This document shows, in pieces, positions 19,820 through 28,203 of a stretch of DNA of 64,000 nucleotides. The notes below the pieces were generated by a model that searched no databases, was not told the DNA's origin, and saw only the letters and a program-made list of their open reading frames with translations. Position numbers and translations under genes: made by a program. Position 1 is the first letter of the stretch. Every line of letters begins with the position of its first letter. Source of the DNA: Rhodoluna limnophila (GTDB lineage: Bacteria; Actinomycetota; Actinomycetes; Actinomycetales; Microbacteriaceae); assembly GCF_005845365.1 (NCBI RefSeq), contig NZ_CP040509.1, positions 620,001-684,000 on the forward strand. The letters are read 5' to 3'.

Positions 19820-21184
19820 CTACTTCTGCATGAGTGCGATAAACATCGCATCGGTGCTGTGAATATGCGGCCAAAGTTGAGCCGTTTTTCGGTTTGAATT
19901 CAGGTGTAAGTCAGGATTGATTTTGTGAAGCACCTCATTGGTGTCAATCAGTTTGGCGCCCAGTTTTTTCTGTGCCCAGTCTGCAATCGCATTTGTCTCG
20001 GCAAGGTGCGGTGAGCAAGTCACATAGGCAAGAACACCACCAGGCTTTAGTGCCGCCCAGGCGCTGGCTAGCAGCTCTTCTTGAAGTTTGGTCAACTCGG
20101 CTACATCGGCCTGCTGTTTTCTCCAGCGTGACTCAGGACGCCTGCGCAGGGCTCCCAGACCGGTGCAGGGTGCATCAAGAAGGATTCGATCATATTCTTC
20201 GGGAGTGGTGCTTCCAATAAGCCTGCCGTCAGCAACGGTGACTTTCAGGCGCGGGTCAACCAAGCTCAAGGCCTGACTGACTAATTTGGCGCGATGAGGT
20301 GCAACCTCGTTGCAAACCAGTGTGGCCCCCGCTAGCTTGGCTTCGGCCGCCAGCAAAGCGGCTTTTCCACCCGGTCCGGCACACATGTCCAGCCAGGTTT
20401 CATTTTCAGCTGCGTCCGTGGCCTCTACTAAGGCCAACGCGGCTAACTGTGAGCCTTGGTCCTGAACGCGAATACGGCCCTCACGGAAAGCAACCAAGTT
20501 ATTCGGGTCACCCCCATCAAGCTGGGCACCGATTGGGCTTGCCGGTCCGATTGGTAAGTCTTCGAAGTCGCGTTTGGTCGCTATTCCCGGAAGGCCAACC
20601 AGGCTGACCAAAGGCGCGATATTGTCTGCGAAAAGTAAATCTTCAAGCTCGGTACCGCGGTTGTCGAGTTTCAGCGCCTGCTCAAGAGCTCGAACCACCC
20701 AGATAGGGTGACTGAATTCGACGGCTAGACGCTCGTGTGGGTTTTCTAGGCCATTCAAAACCACCTGCAGCCATTCATCTCGGGTTCGTTCCGAGACCCT
20801 TCGAAGGACACCGTTAACAAAGCCGACCGCTCCCCGACTCAAATAGTGCTTGGCTAGCTCAACAGTCTCACTGAGTGCTGCGTGAGATGGAACGCGCATC
20901 CCGAGGATTTGGTGTGCTCCCAGTCGAAGAAAAACCAAAGCCGAGATGTCAATTTCATCGCTGTAGCGCTGAGCGCATTCCTCAACTACGCGATCGTAGA
21001 AAAGCTGCCACCGGAGAGTTCCAAAGGCAAGTTCCTGGGCAAAAGCGGTGTCTCTTGAATCCAGTCGAGCCTTCTCAAGCAACTTTGGAAGAAGGAGGTT
21101 TGCATAGGCATCATCTTTTTCAACCGCCATGAGCAAATCAATAGCCACTTCACGCGCACTGATTCTTCGTTCGTTTTTAGCCAT
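19820..21184 (-). CDS. rsmB: 16S rRNA (cytosine-967-C5) methyltransferase
   Basis: 454-residue rRNA methyltransferase with an N-terminal NusB-like RNA-binding domain (about 1-140) and a C-terminal Rossmann methyltransferase. SAM-binding DMCAGPGGKAALLAA, DAPCTGLG with one conserved Cys, and the catalytic TCSPH are visible. The start overlaps the fmt stop by one base (TAATG). The fmt-rsmB pair is a common arrangement. Confidence 0.95.
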   Translation of the reverse strand: MAKNERRISAREVAIDLLMAVEKDDAYANLLLPKLLEKARLDSRDTAFAQELAFGTLRWQLFYDRVVEECAQRYSDEIDISALVFLRLGAHQILGMRVPSHAALSETVELAKHYLSRGAVGFVNGVLRRVSERTRDEWLQVVLNGLENPHERLAVEFSHPIWVVRALEQALKLDNRGTELEDLLFADNIAPLVSLVGLPGIATKRDFEDLPIGPASPIGAQLDGGDPNNLVAFREGRIRVQDQGSQLAALALVEATDAAENETWLDMCAGPGGKAALLAAEAKLAGATLVCNEVAPHRAKLVSQALSLVDPRLKVTVADGRLIGSTTPEEYDRILLDAPCTGLGALRRRPESRWRKQQADVAELTKLQEELLASAWAALKPGGVLAYVTCSPHLAETNAIADWAQKKLGAKLIDTNEVLHKINPDLHLNSNRKTAQLWPHIHSTDAMFIALMQK

Positions 21185-22140
21185 TAAATGAAGAGAACTT
21201 TCTGATCGGACTTAATTCCGCGCATCCAATCAGAAGCGCGCATGATCTGTTTGCCTGCAGGCTGTACTTCTTTGAGTTCTAGCAAGGATCCGTGGCCACA
21301 ACTCACCAAAACACGATTACCGCTGTGGACCAGTGACCCTGCTTCGAAATCAGTGCCCTCGAGGGCTGCCCAGTCAACTGCACCCAACGCCCGCGCGGCG
21401 ATTACTCTAAAAGACTCACCATCAAGGGTGGTCCATGCCATCGGTTCTGGATTCATGGCACAGACTAGGTGCTCAATTTGGTGAGCCGATTCATTCCAAT
21501 TGATATGCGCAAGTTCTCGATTGAGTTTAGAGGCCAGAGTGGCGACTGCCGTCTCATCCTGAGGAGTAGTTACTGCCAAACCAGCGGCAACTCGTGGAAT
21601 AACCTCGAGTAGCCCCGATATACCGAGGTTAGTTAGTCGATCCAAGAGCTCCCCTGATGTTTCACCCGGGGTGATCTCGGTTGGGATGATGCTGTGAATT
21701 GGGCCGGTATCCATGCCCTCATCAAGTTGGAATATCGAGACTCCGGTGGTTGCATCACCGTTCAAAATTGCGTGCTGAACTGGTGCTGCACCTCGCCACC
21801 GTGGGAGCAGGCTGTAGTGAAGGTTTATCCAACCCTTTGGCAACGCCATTAAAGTCTCGGTTCGGAAAATCGCCCCGAAGGCTACAACTACGCCTAGGTC
21901 TGCTCCAAGCAATTTGATTTCTTCAAGGACACTAGGGTCAACTCGATTTGCCTTGATGATTGGCAATCCGAGTGATTCTGCGGTTTGAGCAACCGGCGAA
22001 GGAGTCAAGACCTTTTTTCGGCCAATGGGTGCATCTACGCGAGTCAGGACACCAACGATTTCAACTCCGTTTTCATGGAGCGACGATAGTGTCCGCGCAG
22101 CGTTTAGCGGCGTGCCCGCGAACAAAACTTTCAAACCCAA
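21184..22140 (-). CDS. fmt: Methionyl-tRNA formyltransferase
   Basis: 318-residue enzyme that formylates initiator Met-tRNA using 10-formyl-THF. N-terminal KVLFAGTPLNAA; the catalytic region is INLHYSLLPRWRGAAPVQ with the Asn/His pair; the C-terminal OB-like domain binds tRNA. The TTG start at 22140 is taken because AGGAAGG lies about 5 nt upstream; a second TTG two codons later is the alternative. It follows priA by 15 nt. Confidence 0.95.
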   Translation of the reverse strand: MGLKVLFAGTPLNAARTLSSLHENGVEIVGVLTRVDAPIGRKKVLTPSPVAQTAESLGLPIIKANRVDPSVLEEIKLLGADLGVVVAFGAIFRTETLMALPKGWINLHYSLLPRWRGAAPVQHAILNGDATTGVSIFQLDEGMDTGPIHSIIPTEITPGETSGELLDRLTNLGISGLLEVIPRVAAGLAVTTPQDETAVATLASKLNRELAHINWNESAHQIEHLVCAMNPEPMAWTTLDGESFRVIAARALGAVDWAALEGTDFEAGSLVHSGNRVLVSCGHGSLLELKEVQPAGKQIMRASDWMRGIKSDQKVLFI

Positions 22141-22155
22141 CCGTGCCTTCCTGCT

Positions 22156-24033
22156 CTAGATTACTTCGGAGTCATCCATCTTGACTCGAATCGGCCGAAC
22201 GGCCCGACCCGATTTTGCGCTAAATGCGCTTTGACCCGAGGAATGCACAAGTGTTGCAGCGCGCAGGTGTTTGGCTAGCCACTCCCCCTGTGAGTACTCA
22301 TACTTCAGGAATGCTCGCCAGGTGATAATTAGGTTCTTCTCATAAACCGGCATTGGCCCAAGAACTTCAATCCCGGGCGAGGACCTGAGGTCGCTAAGTA
22401 CCTGTTCAAGCAGCTCGGCTTCGGCAGACACCGATGCAAGGCGCACAGCTGGAGGGAATCGGAGCTCGCGTCGGGATTGAAGTTCACCGTGGGCAAACTC
22501 ACCCGGCGCCCAAGCAGTTAGGCACCTTGCCAACTCACCGCGAATACCAACAACTAGACAGGTACCCCCGGCATTGGCAAGCGCAATCGCGTTGGCCCAC
22601 TGCCTAAAGGCATCCTCTGATGCGCGGAGGGAATCACGATTCAAGGCCTGATTTGCATCCAGAATCACCACCGCCGCATAACCACCCAAAACACGCGGTT
22701 CAGCGCCAGGCGTGGAAACCACGATGGCTCGATCTGATTCGATTAGTTCGATTCGATGGTCACCGTTTGATTCGATGATTTGCACCCCGGGAAAAGCACG
22801 CCCAAAATCTGCTGCGGTCCTCGAGGAACCTGCAGTTCCGGTTCGAAGCTTGTTTGCGCCACAGGTTCGGCACCTGAAGTTAAGGTTGGTCTGATTGCAC
22901 CACCTACATCTAACTTGGCCCGCACCATCGACCCAGATTGGGCCATTGCACTGGTTGCAAGCGGCACGCTCAGAACAACCGGAACAGTAACTCGAAACCG
23001 CAGTTCCGCGAGCTGCTACCTGGACCAACACAGATCCAACTTTCAGGGCATCGCGGATTGTTGACCAAGCAACTCCATCAACTCGCACTTCGCGGTCCAC
23101 CGCAGAAATATTCGGAATGTCCTGGTCGAATGACTCGGCCTTTAGGTAGCCAATTTCCACTAGCCGTTGGATCTCGGTAGAACGAACATGCCCAGCAAAA
23201 ATCAAGCCACACCCCGACTGTCTTTGTCTGATGAGTGCAACCTCGCGGGTGTGTGAGTACGGCGAGGACGGCTCGGTGTGACTCGAGTCACCATCATCCC
23301 AAACCAAAATTAGGCCCAAATTCTGCACGGGTGCGTAGATTGCTGATCTACTTCCGACCACCAATGTGGGTGAGCTCCCCAAGCATTCTAAGAACGCCTT
23401 GTACTTAGCCGAAGTCTTCTGATCAGAGGAGTAGTCGACGAGAAATTCAGCCGCCGGCGATTTTTCCAGCGCAGATAGCAGTACTTTCTGGTCTCGATAA
23501 TCCGGCACGCAAATAATCACCGACTGACCGTTCGAGACTTCCCGCAAGCTTTTCTCGATAGCCATTGTCACCCAGGCAGGCCATTCCGGTCCGGTAACCG
23601 GTGCGACCAGCACTGAGGTTCGCTCGCGTTCAACGTCGTGCTTTTTCGAAACACCTGAAACTTGATTTTGGTTTTCTGCGACCCATCGCTTTTCGACTGC
23701 GACTGACCTCGGAGGGACGGCAAGCCTAAGTACATCCGATGCCGTTGATGCCTGTCGATCGGCAACAGCTCTGACTAATTGATAAACCTCAGGCGTCAGC
23801 ACTGGAGCAGGCGAGACCAATTGGGCAATCTCTGCAAGCTTTCCCTCGAATTCGCTGGTTTGCTCTAAGGCAATCACAAATCCGTCGTAGAGGCTTTTTC
23901 CTCGTCCGAAAGGAACTTTGACTCGAGCGCCCATCTGAATTGAATCTCGAATGGTATCTGGAATCGCATAGTCGAATAGCCGATCTAATTGCGGCAACGG
24001 GGAATCAATCGAAACCCTTGCAATACCCGGCAT
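22156..24033 (-). CDS. priA: Primosome protein PriA, helicase-inactive actinobacterial form
   Basis: 625-residue replication-restart protein. The N-terminal DNA-binding domain (about 5-110: LFDYAIP, GARVKVPFG) and eight zinc-binding cysteines (350, 353, 359, 362, 376, 379, 388, 391) are kept. The helicase is not: where the P-loop GKT should be, residues about 144-150 read APVTGPE, and the DEEH box reads DDGDSSH (246-252). It can probably bind forks and recruit partners but not unwind DNA with ATP. Similar degeneration is known for actinobacterial PriA. It lies between metK and fmt as in relatives. Confidence 0.92.
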   Translation of the reverse strand: MPGIARVSIDSPLPQLDRLFDYAIPDTIRDSIQMGARVKVPFGRGKSLYDGFVIALEQTSEFEGKLAEIAQLVSPAPVLTPEVYQLVRAVADRQASTASDVLRLAVPPRSVAVEKRWVAENQNQVSGVSKKHDVERERTSVLVAPVTGPEWPAWVTMAIEKSLREVSNGQSVIICVPDYRDQKVLLSALEKSPAAEFLVDYSSDQKTSAKYKAFLECLGSSPTLVVGSRSAIYAPVQNLGLILVWDDGDSSHTEPSSPYSHTREVALIRQRQSGCGLIFAGHVRSTEIQRLVEIGYLKAESFDQDIPNISAVDREVRVDGVAWSTIRDALKVGSVLVQVAARGTAVSSYCSGCSERAACNQCNGPIWVDGAGQVRCRWCNQTNLNFRCRTCGANKLRTGTAGSSRTAADFGRAFPGVQIIESNGDHRIELIESDRAIVVSTPGAEPRVLGGYAAVVILDANQALNRDSLRASEDAFRQWANAIALANAGGTCLVVGIRGELARCLTAWAPGEFAHGELQSRRELRFPPAVRLASVSAEAELLEQVLSDLRSSPGIEVLGPMPVYEKNLIITWRAFLKYEYSQGEWLAKHLRAATLVHSSGQSAFSAKSGRAVRPIRVKMDDSEVI

Positions 24034-24047
24034 AGATACCTGACTAA

Positions 24048-25241
24048 TTAGAAACCGGCGGCACGTCGAAGATCGGCAGACTTATCGGTGTTCTCCCAGG
24101 TGAATTCAGGAAGTTCGCGCCCGAAGTGACCGTAGGTCGCTGTCTTTGAGTAAATCGGTCTAAGCAGGTCAAGAGATTCGATTAGAGCTTTTGGCCTTAG
24201 GTCAAAGACCTCGTTGATGGCGTCGACGATTGTGTCATCTGAAACGCGGCCGGTGCCAAAGGTCTCAACGTACAGGCCCACTGGGCGGGCTACACCGATT
24301 GCGTAGGCAACCTGAACCTCGACTCGGTCGGCAAGTTCTGCAGCAACAACGTTCTTGGCTACCCAGCGCATTGCGTAGGCGGCGGAGCGGTCAACCTTAG
24401 ATGGGTCTTTACCTGAGAAAGCGCCACCTCCGTGGCGGCTGGCACCACCGTAGGTGTCTACGATGATCTTGCGTCCGGTCAGGCCCGCGTCACCCATTGG
24501 GCCACCGATCTCAAACTTGCCAGTCGGGTTGATAAACAGTTCGACGCCTGAGAAGTCCAGTTCAGTGCCCTCGAGAATCGGGTTGATAACTGCTTCTCGC
24601 ATGGCTTCAACGATCTCGGCGTGGCTCACACCTGGGTTGTGCTGCGTTGAGAGAACTACAGCCTCAATGGTGCGAGGAATTGTGCCCTCATAGCCGATTG
24701 TCACCTGAGTCTTACCATCTGGTCTTAGAAAGTCGACCTGGCTTGACTTGCGGACTGCAGCTAGGCGCTCACTCAATCGGTGGGCCACGTTGATCGCAGT
24801 CGGGATCAGGGTTTTGGTCTCGTTGGTGGCGTAGCCAAACATGATTCCTTGGTCGCCGGCACCCTGAGAGTCGTATTGGTCTTTGGATGAGCCAACTCTC
24901 GATTCAAAGCCATCATCAACACCCTGTGCGATGTCTGGTGACTGCTGACCAATCGAAATAGAAACGCCACAGCTGTCGCCGTCAAAGCCAATGTCTGATG
25001 ATGTGTAGCCAATTTCGCGAATCTTTTCACGAACTAGTTTCGGAATCTCAACATAGCCTTCGGTCGTAACTTCACCGGCAACATGGACTAGGCCGGTAGT
25101 CACCATGGTTTCTACGGCTACGCGAGAATTTGGGTCCTGCTCGAGCATTGCATCGAGAATCGTGTCACTGATCTGGTCACAGATTTTGTCAGGGTGACCC
25201 TCGGTCACAGATTCAGAGGTGAAAAGACGAAGTTTGCTCAT
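24048..25241 (-). CDS. metK: S-adenosylmethionine synthetase
   Basis: 397-residue enzyme making SAM from methionine and [19 protein letters not shown] at the N-terminus, [12 protein letters not shown] and the phosphate loop GGGAFSGKD are all present. SAM is the donor for rsmB here. A TATACT -10-like hexamer ends 9 nt before the ATG and no good Shine-Dalgarno is visible, so a very short leader is likely. No SAM riboswitch is seen in the 41-bp gap. Confidence 0.98.
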   Translation of the reverse strand: MSKLRLFTSESVTEGHPDKICDQISDTILDAMLEQDPNSRVAVETMVTTGLVHVAGEVTTEGYVEIPKLVREKIREIGYTSSDIGFDGDSCGVSISIGQQSPDIAQGVDDGFESRVGSSKDQYDSQGAGDQGIMFGYATNETKTLIPTAINVAHRLSERLAAVRKSSQVDFLRPDGKTQVTIGYEGTIPRTIEAVVLSTQHNPGVSHAEIVEAMREAVINPILEGTELDFSGVELFINPTGKFEIGGPMGDAGLTGRKIIVDTYGGASRHGGGAFSGKDPSKVDRSAAYAMRWVAKNVVAAELADRVEVQVAYAIGVARPVGLYVETFGTGRVSDDTIVDAINEVFDLRPKALIESLDLLRPIYSKTATYGHFGRELPEFTWENTDKSADLRRAAGF

Positions 25242-25250
25242 AATGGCTCA

Positions 25251-25256
25251 AGTATA
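25251..25256 (-). promoter_or_regulatory. Candidate metK -10 element
   Basis: TATACT on the minus strand, 9 nt before the metK ATG, in the 41-bp gap behind coaBC. No convincing -35 at 16-18 nt. A transcription start about 7 nt downstream would leave a leader of only a few bases. Confidence 0.4.
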
Positions 25257-25282
25257 TCCCGAGCCCAAGACATGCTGGTCAG

Positions 25283-26470
25283 TTATTTGCTGAGGGCAGA
25301 ACTCAGTAGGTCCAAAAGCTCATTGGCAACCAACGATTTAGTTCCAGTAGCTTTTGTAGCTCCCCCTGTTTTGCTCAGAATTATTGCCGAATTTTGGTCG
25401 CTACCGAAAACCTTACCGTTGCTGACATCATTGGCCACGATAAAGTCGCAACCCTTCTCGACGAGCTTTTTTACGGCCAGTTCGGTAAGTGCCGTTTCTG
25501 AACCGGCGGTCTCGGCAGCAAAGCCAACGATTAGAGCTGTGTGTGAGCTGTCAACAGCTAGCTTGAGCACATCTGGATTTTGGACCAGCTCTAGATTGAG
25601 GCGATCTCCCACCAGACTTTTTTTAATTTTTGAGTCAAATGGTTCAGCGAGCCTAAAGTCAGAAACAGCGGCTGCCATTACCAGAACATCGCAGGCCGGC
25701 AATTGCTCAAGGACGGCATTTTGCAGTTCTGCGGCAGATTGAACCCGCATTACTTCGTTGAAACCAGGTGGAATCTCGGTTATGTTTGCGGCAATTAGGG
25801 TTACCTGAGCGCCTCGCTGTGACGCAGCCGCAGCAATGGCTAGACCCTGTTTTCCGCTCGAATGATTGCCAATGAATCGGACCGGGTCAATCGGTTCTTG
25901 CGTACCGCCAGCCGTTATCAAAAACTTTTTGCCGGCTAGGTCTTGCTTTGAGACAGCGCTAAGGGCAAAATCAACAATCTCATTTGGTTCGGGCAGTCGG
26001 CCCGGACCAGAGTCCTGCCCGGTGAGTCGGCCAACTGCGGGTTCCAATACCCAAACATCACGCTTCTTGAGGGTCTCGATGTTTGCCACGGTAGCTGGGT
26101 GTTGCCACATCTCCGTGTGCATGGCTGGTGCAACCACCACCGGAGCCTTAGTCGCCAAAAGTGTGTTGCCGAGCAGGTCATCGGCTTGGCCTGAGGCGTA
26201 CCGTGCCAAAAAGGCTGCGGTTGCCGGTGCCACGATAACTAAATCAGCCTCTTGGGCTAAAGCAATGTGCTTAACGTCAGCAACATCGGTGTAAAGGTCT
26301 GGATCTACAGAGTTGTGCGACAAGGCCTCTAGTGTGGTTGCGCCGATGAAACGCAAAGCATTCTGCGTTGGAATGACCTTTACGGAGTGACCAGCTTCGG
26401 TGAGAAGCCTAATGATGCCAGTAGCTTTATAGGCCGCAATGCCGCCGGTGATACCAACGATTACAAGCAT
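25283..26470 (-). CDS. coaBC: Bifunctional phosphopantothenoylcysteine decarboxylase / phosphopantothenate-cysteine ligase
   Basis: 395-residue coenzyme A biosynthesis enzyme. The N-terminal flavin-dependent CoaC half (about 1-185) has GITGGIAAYKA and PAMHTEMW, where the usual PAMNxxMW Asn is His. The C-terminal CoaB half has GGTQEPIDPVRFIGNHSSGKQG, AAAVSDF and NPDVLK. Start is ATG. It follows rpoZ by 18 nt, the usual actinobacterial gmk-rpoZ-coaBC-metK order. Confidence 0.97.
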   Translation of the reverse strand: MLVIVGITGGIAAYKATGIIRLLTEAGHSVKVIPTQNALRFIGATTLEALSHNSVDPDLYTDVADVKHIALAQEADLVIVAPATAAFLARYASGQADDLLGNTLLATKAPVVVAPAMHTEMWQHPATVANIETLKKRDVWVLEPAVGRLTGQDSGPGRLPEPNEIVDFALSAVSKQDLAGKKFLITAGGTQEPIDPVRFIGNHSSGKQGLAIAAAASQRGAQVTLIAANITEIPPGFNEVMRVQSAAELQNAVLEQLPACDVLVMAAAVSDFRLAEPFDSKIKKSLVGDRLNLELVQNPDVLKLAVDSSHTALIVGFAAETAGSETALTELAVKKLVEKGCDFIVANDVSNGKVFGSDQNSAIILSKTGGATKATGTKSLVANELLDLLSSALSK

Positions 26471-26488
26471 TGCAGGTTCCAGCCGCTA

Positions 26489-26743
26489 TTACTCAGCGGT
26501 GTGCTTGGCCAACTTGTTCTGGTCGATCTCGTGCATCGCGATGGTCAGCGGCTTTTCGTCAACAGTTGCGTCAACCAATGGGCCAACGTTGTTGAACAGG
26601 CTTCCCTCGTGCAGAGCTGAGTAGTAGTCGTTGATCTGGCGAGCACGCTTTGATGCAAAGATAACAAGTTCGTATTTTGAGTCAACCTTGTTTAGTAGGT
26701 TGTCAATTGCAGGAGAAACGATTCCTTCTAGCTTTTCAGACAT
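26489..26743 (-). CDS. rpoZ: RNA polymerase omega subunit
   Basis: 84-residue omega subunit, which helps fold and assemble beta-prime. Conserved [26 protein letters not shown] near residues 13-38 and PLTIAMHEI near the C-terminus. Located between gmk and coaBC as in most actinobacteria. A GAAAG-type ribosome site precedes the ATG. The gmk-rpoZ gap is 49 bp. Confidence 0.96.
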   Translation of the reverse strand: MSEKLEGIVSPAIDNLLNKVDSKYELVIFASKRARQINDYYSALHEGSLFNNVGPLVDATVDEKPLTIAMHEIDQNKLAKHTAE

Positions 26744-26792
26744 GATTCAACTTTCTTTTGTCTTTAGCGTGGAGTGTGCGATTGATTAATCG

Positions 26793-27344
26793 CTAAGCCT
26801 GAATCAAGTCTACGACTTCAGAGGCACATCTGGCCACCTCATCGTTGATAACTACGTAGTCAAACTCAGACTGAGCGGCCAATTCTTCACGAGCTGTAAC
26901 CAGGCGCTGAGCCTGCTCTTCAGCCGATTCTGTGCCTCGTCCGGTCAAGCGTCGAACCAATTCCTCCCAGCTCGGAGGGGCGATGAAAATTAGTTTTGCG
27001 TCGGGCATGGCGGCCTTGACCTGTCGGGCACCCTGAATGTCGATTTCGAGAATGATTTGTTCGTTACGCGCTAGCGCATCAAGAATCGGTCGCTTTGGTG
27101 TGCCGTATTTGTTGGTTCCGTGCACTGTTGCGTACTCCAACATGTCACCGGCTTCGATGAGCTGATCAAAATTTTCGTGAGTTAGAAAAAAGTAGTTCTC
27201 TCCCTCGACTTCGCCGGGCCTCGGCTGCCTGGTCGTTGCGGACACCGAAAGTTTTATCTCAGGGTGATGGGCAAGAATGTGAGCGACTACCGTGCCTTTA
27301 CCAACGGCGGTTGGTCCGGCAATCACTGTAAGGCGGCTAGACAT
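26793..27344 (-). CDS. gmk: Guanylate kinase
   Basis: 183-residue kinase phosphorylating GMP to GDP. P-loop GPTAVGKGT (about 9-17), GMP-binding SATTRQPRPGEVEGENY and the lid RLTGRGTESAEE are visible. Start set at the ATG at 27344, which gives the canonical N-terminus [12 protein letters not shown] and overlaps the pyrF stop by 8 nt (ATGTCTAG). The mihF gene that usually separates pyrF and gmk in actinobacteria is absent. Confidence 0.96.
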   Translation of the reverse strand: MSSRLTVIAGPTAVGKGTVVAHILAHHPEIKLSVSATTRQPRPGEVEGENYFFLTHENFDQLIEAGDMLEYATVHGTNKYGTPKRPILDALARNEQIILEIDIQGARQVKAAMPDAKLIFIAPPSWEELVRRLTGRGTESAEEQAQRLVTAREELAAQSEFDYVVINDEVARCASEVVDLIQA

Positions 27345-28203
27345 TAGTCTCGAGCCCCACTGCAAGTTCGCTGTTGGCAACCTGGATTGCCTTACTCATA
27401 CCCATTGGACCGGCCGAAAGTACGCTGCGCGACACAGAGTGGATCACCTGGTCGGCGGCTTTGCCGAATAGCTGCCTGGTTGCAGACAACTCAGCACCTT
27501 GGGCACCAAACCCAGGTGCCAGAATCGGTGTTGCAGCAGTAGCCTGACCTTCAACAACGGCACCTAATCCCATGCTTTGAAGGTTTAGAGTAGCCCCGAT
27601 GACAGCACCGAATGAGCCAAGTTTTCGGCCAGCTTCAGCGGTAACCCGGTTTATCTCGCTCAGACCGTCCCAAATTTGGGAAGCAATAGTTTTTCCGCCC
27701 ACAGTCGCACGCTGAAGTGCCGCGCCTTCAGGATTGGATGTAGCAGAGAGAATAATCAAACCCTTGCCTCGCTCAAGACACTCAGCCATCCCGGGCTTCA
27801 AAGAATCGAATCCAAGATAAGGAGAGACTGTAAGGGCGTCGCAGACAAATGGCGCAGACTTACCAAGCCAGGCGTCATAGTAGGCATCCATCGTGGTGCC
27901 AATGTCACCGCGTTTAGCATCCATGATGACCACTAAATCGGTGTTCAGGGCTGCCTGCGCCAGCTCTTCGAGCACTGCAAAACCGGCTGATCCGTGGCGC
28001 TCAAAGAAGGAAACCTGCGGCTTGATAATGCCCACGTTGCCGACTGCGGAATCTAGAGCTCGCTTGGCGAACTCCCGAAGCCCCTTGACGTCATCGGTCA
28101 AACCCCAGTCATTAAGCAATGCGGCATGGGGATCGATGCCAACACACAACTGACCGTGGCTCTTAAAAGCCGTCTCGAGTTTCGAGCCGAAACTAGTTGG
28201 CAA
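27337..28203 (-). CDS. pyrF: Orotidine 5'-phosphate decarboxylase
   Basis: 288-residue last enzyme of UMP synthesis, type 2 (actinobacterial) group: CVGIDPH, the catalytic [17 protein letters not shown] and APGFGAQG. The start is taken at TTG 28203, giving [13 protein letters not shown]; there is no ATG near the conserved N-terminus. It overlaps the end of carB by 11 nt. Last pyrimidine gene of the operon. Confidence 0.93.
   Translation of the reverse strand: MPTSFGSKLETAFKSHGQLCVGIDPHAALLNDWGLTDDVKGLREFAKRALDSAVGNVGIIKPQVSFFERHGSAGFAVLEELAQAALNTDLVVIMDAKRGDIGTTMDAYYDAWLGKSAPFVCDALTVSPYLGFDSLKPGMAECLERGKGLIILSATSNPEGAALQRATVGGKTIASQIWDGLSEINRVTAEAGRKLGSFGAVIGATLNLQSMGLGAVVEGQATAATPILAPGFGAQGAELSATRQLFGKAADQVIHSVSRSVLSAGPMGMSKAIQVANSELAVGLETNV

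Noticed and set aside
26778-26793. GCGATT-GATT-AATCGC hairpin at the gmk stop
   Set aside because: Only 6 bp, AT-containing and without a T run; not a credible terminator between co-oriented gmk and rpoZ.
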